From NCBI GenBank assembly GCA_023334545.1, contig JAADVB010000195.1:1-36613 (forward strand): a stretch of DNA of 36,613 bases. Direction: 5' to 3'. Positions 19,347 to 29,109 of the stretch are shown piece after piece. Source of the DNA: Salisapilia sapeloensis (lineage: Eukaryota > Oomycota > Peronosporomycetes > Peronosporales > Salisapiliaceae). The notes beneath the pieces were generated by a model. That model saw only the letters and a program-made list of their open reading frames with translations, was not told where the DNA came from and made no database searches. How positions within the stretch are numbered: position 1 is the stretch's first letter; every line of letters starts with the position of its first letter. A program made the position numbers and the translations under genes.

Positions 19347-22300
19347 TTACCGATCTGGAGGAGGCGGTGGCGGATAGTGCGGGTGGTTCTGCTGCATCAT
19401 GTGGTAGTGCTGCTGCAGTTGCTGCTGACGCTGGTACTCGTGCCGCTGACGCTCATACTGTTGCTGCAGCTGCTGCTGGTACGCGTGAGGAGACAGTTGC
19501 TGTCCACCATATCTCGGCGCCAGGTCCATGCCATTCCACTGGGCGTGCTGCGCCTCCTGCAGCGCTCGTGTGGCTGCGGCGGCGGCAGCTGCGGCTCTCG
19601 CAGCCTCTTCCTCTGCTCGCTGGGCCAACTGTTTTTTCTCCATAGCCTCCAGTCGGAGCATCTCAGCCTCTTCCATGGACATGGATCTCCCTCCCGGCGT
19701 CTGCGTCTGCTGATAGTTCCAACCAGACATGGCAGCCGAGTAGCTGGGCCTGGTGCTGCTGTCTTCCTCTCGACTCAGCATGCTCCCAAACGTCTGCTCG
19801 TGGGGTGGACTGGGCCTCGCCTGGAGGTAGTTGCGAGGGTTCTGTCGCTCCCCGTCGTTCCCTTCCGGCGTAGAAGCTCTATTCAGCAGACTTTCCATGA
19901 GCGGCATACGAGTCTGGCGTACGACAGGACTAGATCGCATCTCCTGACTGTAGGCTGGTATGTGCGACGGCCGCTGCTGACTGGCCAGAGGAGGAGACGT
20001 TCGTCTCGGAGTGGCGTCTCGAGGACTGTCCGACTGATTCAAGATAGAGCTAAAGGACATGGCGCTCCGGTTCGGCGGTCGCAGAGGCTCCATCGATCGA
20101 TCCACGACGGAACTGACGGGAGTGGATCGGTCAAAGGACTGCATACCAGAGTAACTCGGCATCTCATAGCTGCGTTGAGGTTCATATCTCGGCTGCTGAT
20201 TCGGTGACATCTGGGCTGGAGCATGGACGTTTCCTCGGTAGGGACTGCTGGTCTGCTGCTGTTGCTGGTATCGAGACAGGTGCATTTGATGGGGCAAGTA
20301 CATCTGCCGTAAGTAGTCTTCATCTCGATGGGAAGACTGATGCATCTGTTGCGCCAAGGCGGATGGCGTCAGCTCCACTCGAGGAGCATTCTGTACCAGC
20401 TGCTGCATACGGTCCTGCTCAGCCTTGACGCGTTCATTCGCCATTCCCTGCAAGGGCATCGGCAGCGTGGGTGTCGGCACTCGCGTGTGGGCAACGTCGT
20501 TCGTCTGCACTCCACTTACAGCAACCGACTTCTTAGCGTTGGCTTCATCTGCAGACGATCCAGAGCCGTTGACCTCTGTGCGCTGGTTCAGAATGTCCTG
20601 GAGACCCAGTCGATTCTTGTAGTTCTGGTAGTAGTTCTTGATCTGCGCCGGCGTCTTGCTCGGAATTAGCTTGGTAAGCTTGGCCCAGTCTTTGCCGTGC
20701 ACCACAAAGTGCTGCAAAAACGCCGCCTTCTCCTCGTCCGTCCACTTTTGCACCGGCCGCTTGACGCCAACCTCGTTCTCTCGAGCCTTCTTCCCCGCAG
20801 CGCTGCTCGTACTGCTCGTCCGCTTTCTATCGCCAGGGAGCCCGACTCGAGGCGAGTTCCGCGCACCTCCATTCTTCTTCTTTCCCTTGTCCTCCTTCTT
20901 CGACTTGCGAGAGAGGTTCTTGCTATCCTTCTTGCTGCCTGTCGGAGTGGTCTTGCCGCCTGCGTTCTTACTCTTCTCAGCTGCGTTCTTCGCCTCTTCC
21001 TCTCGCCTCTTCCGGAGCTCCTCCAGCCGCTCTTCGACTGACAAAGTCGCAACATTGTACTCGGTGCTGTGCCTGTTCTCCGGAATGATCTTGGTAAAGT
21101 CCAGCAAGAATGGCTGCTGCGGATCCTCTGCACCCGTCGCATCCTCGAGGAACAGACTCCACTTCTCCTCGTCGTTCGAAGGCAAGAGACCATTCTGCAC
21201 AGCCAACTGCGCAGCAGAGGTCGTTTTCTCCGACTCAGTCGATGTTTCCTTCAACACCGCCTGTGCTCCTGCGGACTGCAGCACATTATCTGCCGCAGAC
21301 TGGTACCTGAATGCAGGCGGGTGGAGCAAAAGCTTAGCCAGACTCGGTGGGAACTGAACCCCGAGACAGATGGCGACACAGGCCGACAGCGTCCAGCAGC
21401 TCCACGTGTTCTTGGCTCCAGCGCCACGACGTCGAAGCTGCTGTTCTCGCAACAAGGCCTTGTAGTCCACCACCTTTTTCGTCCGGTAGTAGTACGCAAT
21501 CACATCTCCTGTCGTCTTATTCCTTAAGCACGACGCAATACGAGGAAAGTTTTTGGGAAACTGTAGAAACTTGTCTGCAAAGATACACTTCTCCAGATCC
21601 GTCCACGGATTCACCTTGAGCTCTTCCTTCTCCCGCGTCCTGTAGTCATCTACCAGTCCGTTGTGCAACGAGCTCTGGCCGAGCGGCAGTCTGATCCACT
21701 TCTTCTCCTCCCGCTCCTCGGCCGTCGTCAGCATGTCCGGAATCACCGTAGCGCAGGCGTTCTTCATGCGCTTCTTCCGCACCTCTTGATCCGCCAACGC
21801 CTGCTGCCTTGCGCGCTCCATCTTTTCCAGGTCCTGTCTCGTCTGCGCCTCCGTCGAGTTGTTCGTCAGTCGAGATGAGCTCCTCTCGAGAGCACTCGGA
21901 TCACTGTTGGCGCTGCTGTACTTGGTCTTGGCGATGCGATGCTTGACCTTGTCCTGTTTCTTCCGCTCCTTCTCCATCTTCTTCACCCGCACGCGCCACA
22001 CTTGTTGCATCTTGACAAAGTCTTTCGCCAGTCGAGTCTTTTCCCGCCACCGACGAACGTTCCGATCACGCACGTGCTGATGGATCGCAGGCAGCAGACG
22101 CTTGGCCTTCGATATGTTCGAACGATAGAAGGGATAGTCCGACAGCTGCCTGTAGACGCGTTGGGACGTTCTAGGAGGCACATCGTCATTCGCACTCTGA
22201 GCCTTCTTCCCGTTCGCATCGTACACGCGTGCTATGATGTTGATGACGTCGAGATCCACGAGTGACTTTTGCCGACTCACTTGCTCCTTCGCTTGGCATG

Positions 22301-24004
22301 GAGAATGCATCTTTTTCTTCAGAACCTCAATCTCTTTCTTTAGATTCGAATGATGAGAGTCCAAGTCCTCGATCGACTGCAGGATCTCTATCTTTGTCGG
22401 TGGACGTGGCGGTGTCTTTGCTTGAGTTGAAGTCAACGCGCTCTTTTCCTCTTCAATTACTTCGTTAGCCTTATCCTGCTTATCCACGACAGTGTCGCAC
22501 GTGTCCTTCGTTTCCTCCACTTGCAAGTCTAAAGTCTTGCTCCATTCGACGCTAGGATCCTTGTCCACACTCTTGTCTTTTTCACGCTCTTGCTCCGACT
22601 CGACTAGCTTTTCACTCATTTTCGACACAAGACCTTGACCCCAGCCCAATCTTCGACGTTTTCCAGCACGACTCTCCTCCGTTTCCAGTCGCATTGGGTC
22701 GTCCTCATTCTGTTTCATTGCCTCTAGCGAAAAACTCTGAGTTCGACTCAGTCGTTTCAGATCTTCATTCGCAGGCGGTGGGCGTGTGGACGTGAAAGAC
22801 GTGTGGCGTGACAGCGTCCTGTTGGTCTCCACCATCACTGGTTTGAGTTCTTCCGTATCCTTTGCTGCAGGTGGTGGAGACGCTGCACGAGGACGCTTAC
22901 TCTGGACAGGCTCAGAGGGTGTTGCAGGAACACTAGCTTCTACAGAAGATTCCACGTTACTAGCAGGCTCAGAAACTTCCACCTTGTTAGTCAAATTCTC
23001 CGTTTTAACTGGTGTGGTCTTCCCTGCCTCCTGTACAGTAGATGACGAAATAACTTCCTCCTTTGCGACAGGTGCATCCTCTTGCGGCTTTTGCAATTGC
23101 TCCGTTGACACTACCTTCGCTTCCAAGGCATCAGCCTTCTCCACTACATCAGCAGTACTCTCCGCAGTTGGCGAAGTATGACTTTTACAACCTTCTTTTC
23201 TTTGTGCATCTACGGATACTGTCGTCTCCAACGACGTTTTCTCGTTCAAACGCAGACGAGACGGAGCTTTCTCTCGACTCTTGGACCGATCTCGACTTCT
23301 GGAGCGATTGAAGCGCGATCGACTGTGGTCAAAGCCACGTCCTTTGTATCCATACCCTCCAAATCTACCTCCGTCACCCATTCGCCCTCGTCCTCGACCT
23401 CTGCCTCCCATTTCAGTGTACATGAAGCTATTCCCACGATCGTAGATGTTGTTTCCACGACCAGCGAAGCGAGATGGCGGGCGGTCCCACATCGTCTCTC
23501 GATTTCGACGACCTCTGCTCCACGTGCTCGCGGCACCAGGTCTTTCTCCAGGTGCTGTTCTTCTCGGCAAGCGACTATGACGAGGATTCGACCGCGAGCG
23601 TGATCGAGAGCGAGAACCTGAACGAGAGGAGGAGCGGGAGCGAGACCTGGAGCGCGATCGTGGGCTCCTCGAGTGCGACCTGGACCGAGAATCCGACCGC
23701 GAATACGAACGAGACCTCGAACGCGACCTCGACCTGGACCTTGAAGGCGACACGGACCGCGAGGCGGAGCGCCGACGTCGCATCGGGTTGTTCGGGTTGT
23801 ACGGCACTCGCCGAAAGTGGTTTCCTCTGCTGTGTCTGTGGTAGGCACCTACCGGCGGACCTCGGCCGCCACGAATTGCCCTTCGATTATATCGTTCCGG
23901 CCGCTCTCCATCTACAACAAGACCGTACGCAGGCGTTAGGGAGAGGTAGAGTCTAAATTAGACACGTCAGACGTACTTGTAGAAGTCGGTCGGTGCGTGC
24001 GCAT
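19347..24004 (-). CDS. NCOR/SMRT-like corepressor with two SANT domains
   Basis: Proposed exons 24004-23977 and 23911-19347 (65-bp intron, GTACGT donor), giving 1530 aa; the short exon 1 supplies the only in-frame ATG upstream of a long open N-terminus. The order is an RGG patch (AIRGGRGPPVGAYHR), a long Arg-Ser tract (~55-110), an acidic/Lys linker, and a deacetylase-activating-domain-like segment (WREKTRLAKDFVKMQQVW, ~625-665). Next come SANT1 (PWTDLEKCIFADKFLQFPKN, ~780), a hydrophobic stretch (~840) and SANT2 (WTDEEKAAFLQHFVVHGKDW, ~1065), then a Gln/Pro/Met-rich tail with an Ala-rich coiled coil. The SANT pair and DAD-like helix are the signature of NCOR/SMRT/Snt1-type scaffolds that bind and activate class I histone deacetylases in the nucleus. 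An ATG at 23783 is an alternative start if the short exon is not used. Confidence 0.82.
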
Positions 24005-24172
24005 GCGTGCATTGTCGACGGGTGCGGCAGTCGCGGCCGAACGCGGCTCAAGCGGCCCCTCACTCCCCTCCATGTTTCCTCTCGTTTTCTAGTGGCGAAA
24101 AGAAACGGAAATGGTTTCTAACACGTTCGAAACGACAACACTTTCTGTGGTCACTACGCACAGTCGAAGGAG
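24005..24172. promoter_or_regulatory. Divergent promoter region (NCOR-like gene / bL36m)
   Basis: The 168 bp between two divergent starts must contain both promoters. TCACTCC at 24060-24066 fits the general oomycete/metazoan initiator pattern YCAYTYY, but such a short match is weak evidence. Nothing else was recognised. Confidence 0.4.
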
Positions 24173-24442
24173 ATGAAGGTCAAGTCCTCCGTCAAGCGCT
24201 TGTGCGAGCACTGCAAGGTGGTGCGCCGTCGCCGACGAGTCTACGTCGTATGCAAGCGCAACCCCAAGCATAAGCAGCGCCAGGGATTCCACACGTGCTC
24301 TTGCACCTGCCCGGCCCACGCCGGCATGGACCAGATGCCGGCCGCCAACTTCCAGGAGGCCATGCAAATGATGCGCTATCCAGCGCTCGCTTCCTTTGAG
24401 AGCGTCCGAAACGCAGTGATCAAAATCCCTTCGCTGCACTAG
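24173..24442 (+). CDS. MRPL36: Mitochondrial ribosomal protein bL36m with C-terminal extension
   Basis: 89 aa. Residues 1-38 are a typical bL36: [17 protein letters not shown], a basic run, then KHKQRQG, with the zinc-binding set Cys11, Cys14, Cys27 and His33 intact. bL36 sits in the large ribosomal subunit near the peptidyl-transferase centre. After residue 38 a ~50-residue extension follows that is absent from bacterial proteins; it begins with a Cys-rich patch ([13 protein letters not shown]). No separate targeting presequence is evident. The upstream DNA has an acceptor-like GCACAG that would put TCG AAG GAG in frame with the ATG, so an unseen 5' exon is possible. The nuclear location and eukaryotic context argue for mitochondrial function. 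Confidence 0.88.
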   Translation: MKVKSSVKRLCEHCKVVRRRRRVYVVCKRNPKHKQRQGFHTCSCTCPAHAGMDQMPAANFQEAMQMMRYPALASFESVRNAVIKIPSLH

Positions 24443-24928
24443 ATTTTGCACTTCCAATTGCAGTCGATAGAGTGGACAACCGTGGGACAGGGTAGCAGCG
24501 ACACGACTAAGAATGCGAACGGATAATATGGTTCACATGAACAGCCATTGCTCTTGAATTCTCGGCTTCCACCACAGTTGTACTTGTCCTCATCAATATC
24601 TCTCCCAAACGTACCGCGCCACGCATTCTAACTGCGTGTTGCAAAAATTGCTACTAACAGCTATCGATCCTCACCTGAAATTTGTATGAAAACAATGAAT
24701 CAGGTTCAATGTATTGATCGCACCTGACTCGCTCCACAGAGCGACTTTATGTGCTCTATGGAGATCTAGGTGGGACACGACTAGCCTTTACAGCTATCGA
24801 CTACACTGCTGAATCATCTTTGTCTTGAACACGGCACTTCAACTCGACCAAACAGCACTTTGTAGATGTACAGCACGAAAGTAAATTTCGGTCTAAAAAG
24901 TACGAATTGGGGTCTTACCTCACACCTT
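24443..24928. other. Intergenic; one imperfect hairpin, no gene seen
   Basis: A 485-base stretch downstream of bL36m. The one structured element is an inverted repeat at 24721-24772: an 11-bp arm CTCCACAGAGC (24732-24742) pairs with GCTCTATGGAG (24753-24763) with one mismatch, and an outer CACCT/AGGTG pair flanks it. It is too short and lacks the arms of a tRNA. Nothing else was recognised. Confidence 0.4.
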
Positions 24929-25180
24929 TTACTCATCCAGGGGCTTCAACCGGATTGATGCGTTGTGAAACTCATCCAAATCAAGCATAGCGTCTCGTAG
25001 AGTCCGAAGATTCTTTTTCAGGTCATGTTCGGTCATGTGCCATACAACTTGCATCTGTGGCTACTTCCGCAAAAGTATCTAAAAATGAGTTATTTCAACC
25101 AATCATAGCTTACTATCTGAATATTTCTGACAAAGTGCGACCATTTAGACTTAGGATACACTTCCCATAGCACGTATTGT
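24929..25180 (-). pseudogene. Unidentified coding fragment, probable 3' end of a spliced gene
   Basis: On the minus strand, 25054-24929 is a 41-codon open frame (MQVVWHMTEHDLKKNL start, LKPLDE end, TAA). It is preceded by a well-formed intron (25113-25055, GTAAGC donor, CCACAG acceptor, 59 bp), and the frame continues upstream in 25180-25114 (YVLWEVYPKSKWSHFVRN). The composition is protein-like, but I recognise no family. Further upstream exons would overlap the start of the plus-strand TTL-like gene, and no start codon was found, so this may be a gene remnant whose 5' part is gone. It could also be a coincidence. Confidence 0.3.
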
Positions 25181-25227
25181 CGAGGGTGCCGTCTGCAGCT
25201 CCTCGTCCACCTCGAGCTTTTTGTACG

Positions 25228-27102
25228 ATGGCGATCTCCATTGCTCTTATACTGCTTTCGTTCTATCTATCGGGTATATGTGCTGTACCATCAGCTCGTG
25301 TTTATCTTCCAGATAAGGATAAGACCCCATCCATCGTAAAGGATCAATTCGAAGTGCTCGGCGTCGACATTCTTAACAACGCAAATGCATCCGTGGAGCA
25401 GGCCGACTTTGTCTGGGCATCGAGTGACGATATTTCTTCGATTTTATCCGAGCATCCACGTTTAAATTTCAAGATAAACAGTTTTCCCGGCGCCACGGAC
25501 CGGCTTGCGAATCCAGCAGCACTGTTCGCTCATCTGGATGCCAAACAGCAGGAGATCCGAAAATACTATTTTGCATACACGCCCGAGATGTTCGTGTTAC
25601 CGAGAGATGCCGAACGACTAAACGGAGCCATGGCATGGGCGAAAGAAGCGAACCGACTTGATGCGCGTCGAAATAGAGACCGGTTCATCGACCTGCGATT
25701 CATGCTGTGGCAGCCACCGTACGGCCTCGACAGTATCAGTGATCCGAGTCCAAAATCCTCCATCTTCCTCTATGAGCAAGAGTGGAGACAGCAGATTAAG
25801 GCGTATCCTGCGCGAGGTGAAAAGAAAGACGCAAAAGCCGTTGCCACCAAGTACCACGACCCTCTTCTCATCGACGGAAGACGCTTTGAGCTAAGTTTCT
25901 ACGTTGCCATCGTGTCTTTGGATCCTCTTCGTATCTACATTCACGACAATGTGCTAGCAAAATTCGCGACAAAAGTATACCCAGCGATCGCTACCACAAC
26001 GACGCAGGAGCTGAGCCACAACTTTGACCCGTACTTTGCTCCATGGGATTTAGCGTATCTTCAGAAAGACTTTTACGAATTACCTTCTCCGAACCGAGAA
26101 GGAACCAACCCGTGGCGCATTGTCAAAAGAGCCATGGCCAAGGCAGGCGTGGACATTGGCAGGTTCAAAAGAGAGGTGTACGCAGCCGTCACTCGAACGA
26201 TCGCTAGCCAACGGTCTTTCTTCATAAAAGATATTGAGAAACTCGGTCACGATGTCTCGAACTTTTTCGCCCTGTACCAATTCGACTTTGAAGTCGATGA
26301 GCGAGGGAAAGCGTGGTTCATGCGCATTCACACCGATCCTTCACTCGACCCTGTTGAAACTACATTTGGCACGGATGAAGCTTTGAAGAAAGCCGTCGTA
26401 CAAGACTTCATTCACTTGGTCGGCATATCGCCCTTTGCTGAGCCCTCTTTCGAAGATTTTCAGCTCCAGAACCAGGCTCAAGTCTGCACGGACATGTGCA
26501 CCGACACGAGCAAGGTGTTTGAAGTGGCGTGCTGGGTCTGTCCTGGCTGGTTCACCAAGGACATTGCGAGCAAGCTTTTCCAAATATCGACCGAGTACTC
26601 TCGTCGCGGGCGCTTCCAGTTGGTCCATCCGTCACTGACAGGAGAAGACGAGAGCCAATTCTTGGATACACCTATGTCCGAGCTCGAACAAGTTTCGAAG
26701 CGATACTTCCGCTCCCTTTCGCTCGCGACATCGTCCGACCGATTCGGGGATGCAAATGGTGTTACCATCAATTGCCTCCATCGAAACCATTGCAGCGACC
26801 ATGGTGACTGTGTGAATGGGAAGTGCCATTGTGACGTTGGTTTTGAAGGAAAGACATGCTACATTCCTTTACACGCCTCCGAGGTAGCAAAGACTTTGGC
26901 TGTCGAAGAGCCGATCGCGACGACAGAAAAAGTGACCGAGCCGATGCAGCTTGCCCACGAGGAAGTCAGTCGCAAGGAGCTAGAACGGTTGTCTTGGGGT
27001 AGACTGATTACGGCGTTCGCAGTGCTGTTGCTTGTACTCTGGGGTGGTTACCGCTTTTTCTTACCGTACATGCAGGGTGCAGAGGCGTATAAGTCGAGTT
27101 AG
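25228..27102 (+). CDS. Secretory-pathway TTL-like protein with EGF domain and C-terminal TM
   Basis: Intronless, 624 aa from the ATG at 25228. A signal peptide is evident (MAISIALILLSFYLSGICA). Residues ~60-410 follow the tubulin-tyrosine-ligase fold: NSFPGATDRLANPAALFAHL matches the TTL N-FPG-LTRK-L element, FAYTPEMFVLP matches IPETYVLP, DPLLIDGRRFELSFYVAIVS matches DPLLI-G-KFD-R-YVLVTS, and MRIHTDPSLDP matches EVN-SPSL. The ATP-site KPS-GxGI loop is replaced by LWQPPYGLDS, and the metal-binding Glu and Asn of EVN are Arg and His. Then follow a Cys-rich stretch, one EGF repeat (CLHRNHCSDHGDC, six Cys with 4-5-4-1-8 spacing, ~515-545), and a TM helix (~593-615) with a short tail. A type I membrane protein whose TTL-like part faces the lumen or exterior cannot meet cytosolic tubulin. 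Catalysis by the normal route looks lost. Fold assignment is by motif reading. Confidence 0.75.
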   Translation: MAISIALILLSFYLSGICAVPSARVYLPDKDKTPSIVKDQFEVLGVDILNNANASVEQADFVWASSDDISSILSEHPRLNFKINSFPGATDRLANPAALFAHLDAKQQEIRKYYFAYTPEMFVLPRDAERLNGAMAWAKEANRLDARRNRDRFIDLRFMLWQPPYGLDSISDPSPKSSIFLYEQEWRQQIKAYPARGEKKDAKAVATKYHDPLLIDGRRFELSFYVAIVSLDPLRIYIHDNVLAKFATKVYPAIATTTTQELSHNFDPYFAPWDLAYLQKDFYELPSPNREGTNPWRIVKRAMAKAGVDIGRFKREVYAAVTRTIASQRSFFIKDIEKLGHDVSNFFALYQFDFEVDERGKAWFMRIHTDPSLDPVETTFGTDEALKKAVVQDFIHLVGISPFAEPSFEDFQLQNQAQVCTDMCTDTSKVFEVACWVCPGWFTKDIASKLFQISTEYSRRGRFQLVHPSLTGEDESQFLDTPMSELEQVSKRYFRSLSLATSSDRFGDANGVTINCLHRNHCSDHGDCVNGKCHCDVGFEGKTCYIPLHASEVAKTLAVEEPIATTEKVTEPMQLAHEEVSRKELERLSWGRLITAFAVLLLVLWGGYRFFLPYMQGAEAYKSS

Positions 27103-27480
27103 AATTGACATAGACTGCCCACTGGAGTTCGAGCTCCTGATGCAATGCTAAACATTGACCGTATGCACTTTCACATCTTATCATACAAATAAACGTATCG
27201 TTTTCTAGTTGTATGAGCATCGGTGTCGCCTATCATATTACGTAGACTTGAAAAGTTGCGTTAGAGTAGTCGATTACCGAGTTTGTATGTTCTAGACAGT
27301 ATCGACATTGGAAATACCTGCCGTTTCCGTAGAAAAAAATTACAACAGGTTACCGCAGCAAGAGGTTTTGCTTCTAAAAGTAGCACAAGCATCAAACGAG
27401 TGAATGCCAGCGGGAAAGATACATACGCCCACACTATGTCCTACCCTGTTTATCTGTAGACTTGTTCTTGATGTATGTAG
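27103..27480. other. Intergenic downstream of TTL-like gene
   Basis: About 380 bases. It includes the 3' flank of the TTL-like gene and a short A-tract near 27330. Protein-like fragments (for example PQQEVLLLKVAQASNE near 27350) may be 5' exons of the following unidentified fragment, but no start or splice chain could be fixed. Confidence 0.3.
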
Positions 27481-28136
27481 CATTGTCGGTCATGTTTTGT
27501 CTCACTAGCCTCCCATCGGAAATACAGTGTCCCCACATCGGGCTGCATCATCTATGATGGTATAGTTCGTAGGACTACCACGCCTTGTAGTGGCATTGAG
27601 CATATTCTCAGACAAATCTTAGCGCGACTACTCGATCCAAAAAATTATGCAAAAGATGTCTATCAACAGGCCGATGATCACTTCAAAACTCGATTCACAC
27701 TTAACTTTGGTTTACACGCACTATCAGGTAGGACATCATCAAGCATGTACTACTGGTCTCCATCCACTCTTGTTCGATCGGTACTGAATGGCACGCCTGC
27801 TACGATTCTAAGTACCCTGCTGCTTTGCTAGTAGATCCAGTTCACGTCTTATGTCAATCACCCACTACGACCAAGTTGCTTTCACAACGACTAGTGGAAA
27901 CTTCTGACTTGCAGGAGTTGCTTATCAAATCGGCAGCTTTGTTCGTGAAAGTGAACGCTGACGCAAGGGAGATCATTGCCATGAAATGAAGTATAGGCTG
28001 ATCCAAACACTGCCTTTGCACAAAAGCAGATTCTGATGCTCAGTGAACGAGACCGACATAAAATGGCGTGCGTATCACGTTCGTGCTGATTGATACCTCT
28101 TATACCTCAACCAGGCTGCTTGCATGGAAACTCTAG
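27481..28136 (+). CDS. Unidentified spliced gene fragment (3' exons)
   Basis: Four exons can be chained in frame: 27481-27727 (5' end not fixed), 27832-27950, 27997-28067 and 28115-28136, with introns of 104, 46 and 47 bp that all begin GT and end AG. The product contains GIEHILRQILARLLDPKNYA, then DHFKTRFTLNFGLHAL, then LVETSDLQELLIKSAALFVK, ADPNTAFAQKQILMLSERDR and a terminal KMALLAWKL. It looks like a helical, soluble protein C-terminus. The open frame in the first exon is 116 codons long but has no early ATG, and no 5' exons were identified, so it may be a 3' remnant or a gene with small 5' exons. I recognise no family. Confidence 0.4.
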
Positions 28137-29109
28137 CTTTTGCAAAGGCCTCACTATTATTTACTGTAAGCAATACTGGCAGTTCCATATTCACGTATAG
28201 CTACTGCTCCAGCCCAGTTGCATAGAGAGATAGAGAGATCGGACGATCAAATGAGACCAGATCATGTTAGTACTTGCGTCTGAATTGTACCGCCCATGTA
28301 TAAGGCTTCTGTAAACAGCATATCTGCATACCACTAGAAACGCGCAAGATATCATAGGAGCCAACTAAATTTAAAATCTAGATCTATTACCCTAGTTTCA
28401 ACCAGCATCGTTTAAATGGCTTCGAAGCAACAAAGTGCGGTATAAGTAGAATGTCTTAAAGTGACGAGCAAAGCTACAGCTCCGGTCATTTTCGGATTGA
28501 CACTAAGAGACTAGGCACATTTAAAGCAATGAATATGAAGCAGAATGAGCCGCAATGGCCTATATTTGGAAGAGCAGGGACTATTCTTCAACCGTCTAGT
28601 TGATGTAAAAATCGGCCAAGTTTCCACCCAACTATCTCAATTGCATCCGGTCTTTAAACTGTATATACTACACATCACCCTGTCAATGATCGTGTTCACT
28701 TTCTTGGTATCCAGCAGAGATATAAGCACCTGATGATTTCAACATTCCCTAAGCATGAACATACTCAAATGTTACTGTTTCCTACCCGCATGCAATTCAA
28801 TTTTTATGAGCCATCGATACTGGGTAATTGTGCCTAAATCACCTACTGTGGCGTAGATCTTCGGAGAGAAATCTATCCGTAACCGCTTGCAGTTCACGAT
28901 AATGACATTCATATCCACCAAAATCGAAACATTTCTTTATTAAGTCTTGCTATCCAGTCCTTTTCGAATTCTAATCCACGATCGGGAGATTGCGAGACCC
29001 CCTAGTCTGGTATGCCACCTTACAAACAAGCTTCTAATCATTTTCCAATTTGCCTTGAGCCTACGACTTCACTCGGAGCTGACCCACTCAGACAAACTCT
29101 CAAGTTACC
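28137..29109. other. Intergenic upstream of aquaglyceroporin gene
   Basis: About 970 AT-rich bases. A GA-rich microsatellite-like run lies near 28225. A 62-codon ORF at 28545-28733 ends in a hydrophobic segment but has no further support. The last ~150 bases should contain the aquaporin promoter. Nothing else was recognised. Confidence 0.4.

Noticed and set aside
20638-21357. Long plus-strand open frames opposite the NCOR-like gene (up to 276 codons)
   Set aside because: Shadows of the minus-strand coding frame; low-complexity Leu/Arg/Ser composition is the reverse complement of Glu/Lys/Arg/Ser-rich coding sequence.
21251-21420. Hydrophobic stretch (CWTLSACVAICLGVQFPPSL) in the NCOR-like protein taken as a retained intron or TM helix
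   Set aside because: No GT-AG pair removes it in frame at a plausible length, and a single TM would not fit a nuclear scaffold. Treated as part of the protein.
24721-24772. tRNA-like element
   Set aside because: Too short (52 bases), no T-arm GTTCNA consensus, no D-arm.
28545-28733. 62-codon ORF with a hydrophobic C-terminus
   Set aside because: No family similarity, no clear promoter or neighbour context, and within the length expected by chance in ~1 kb.
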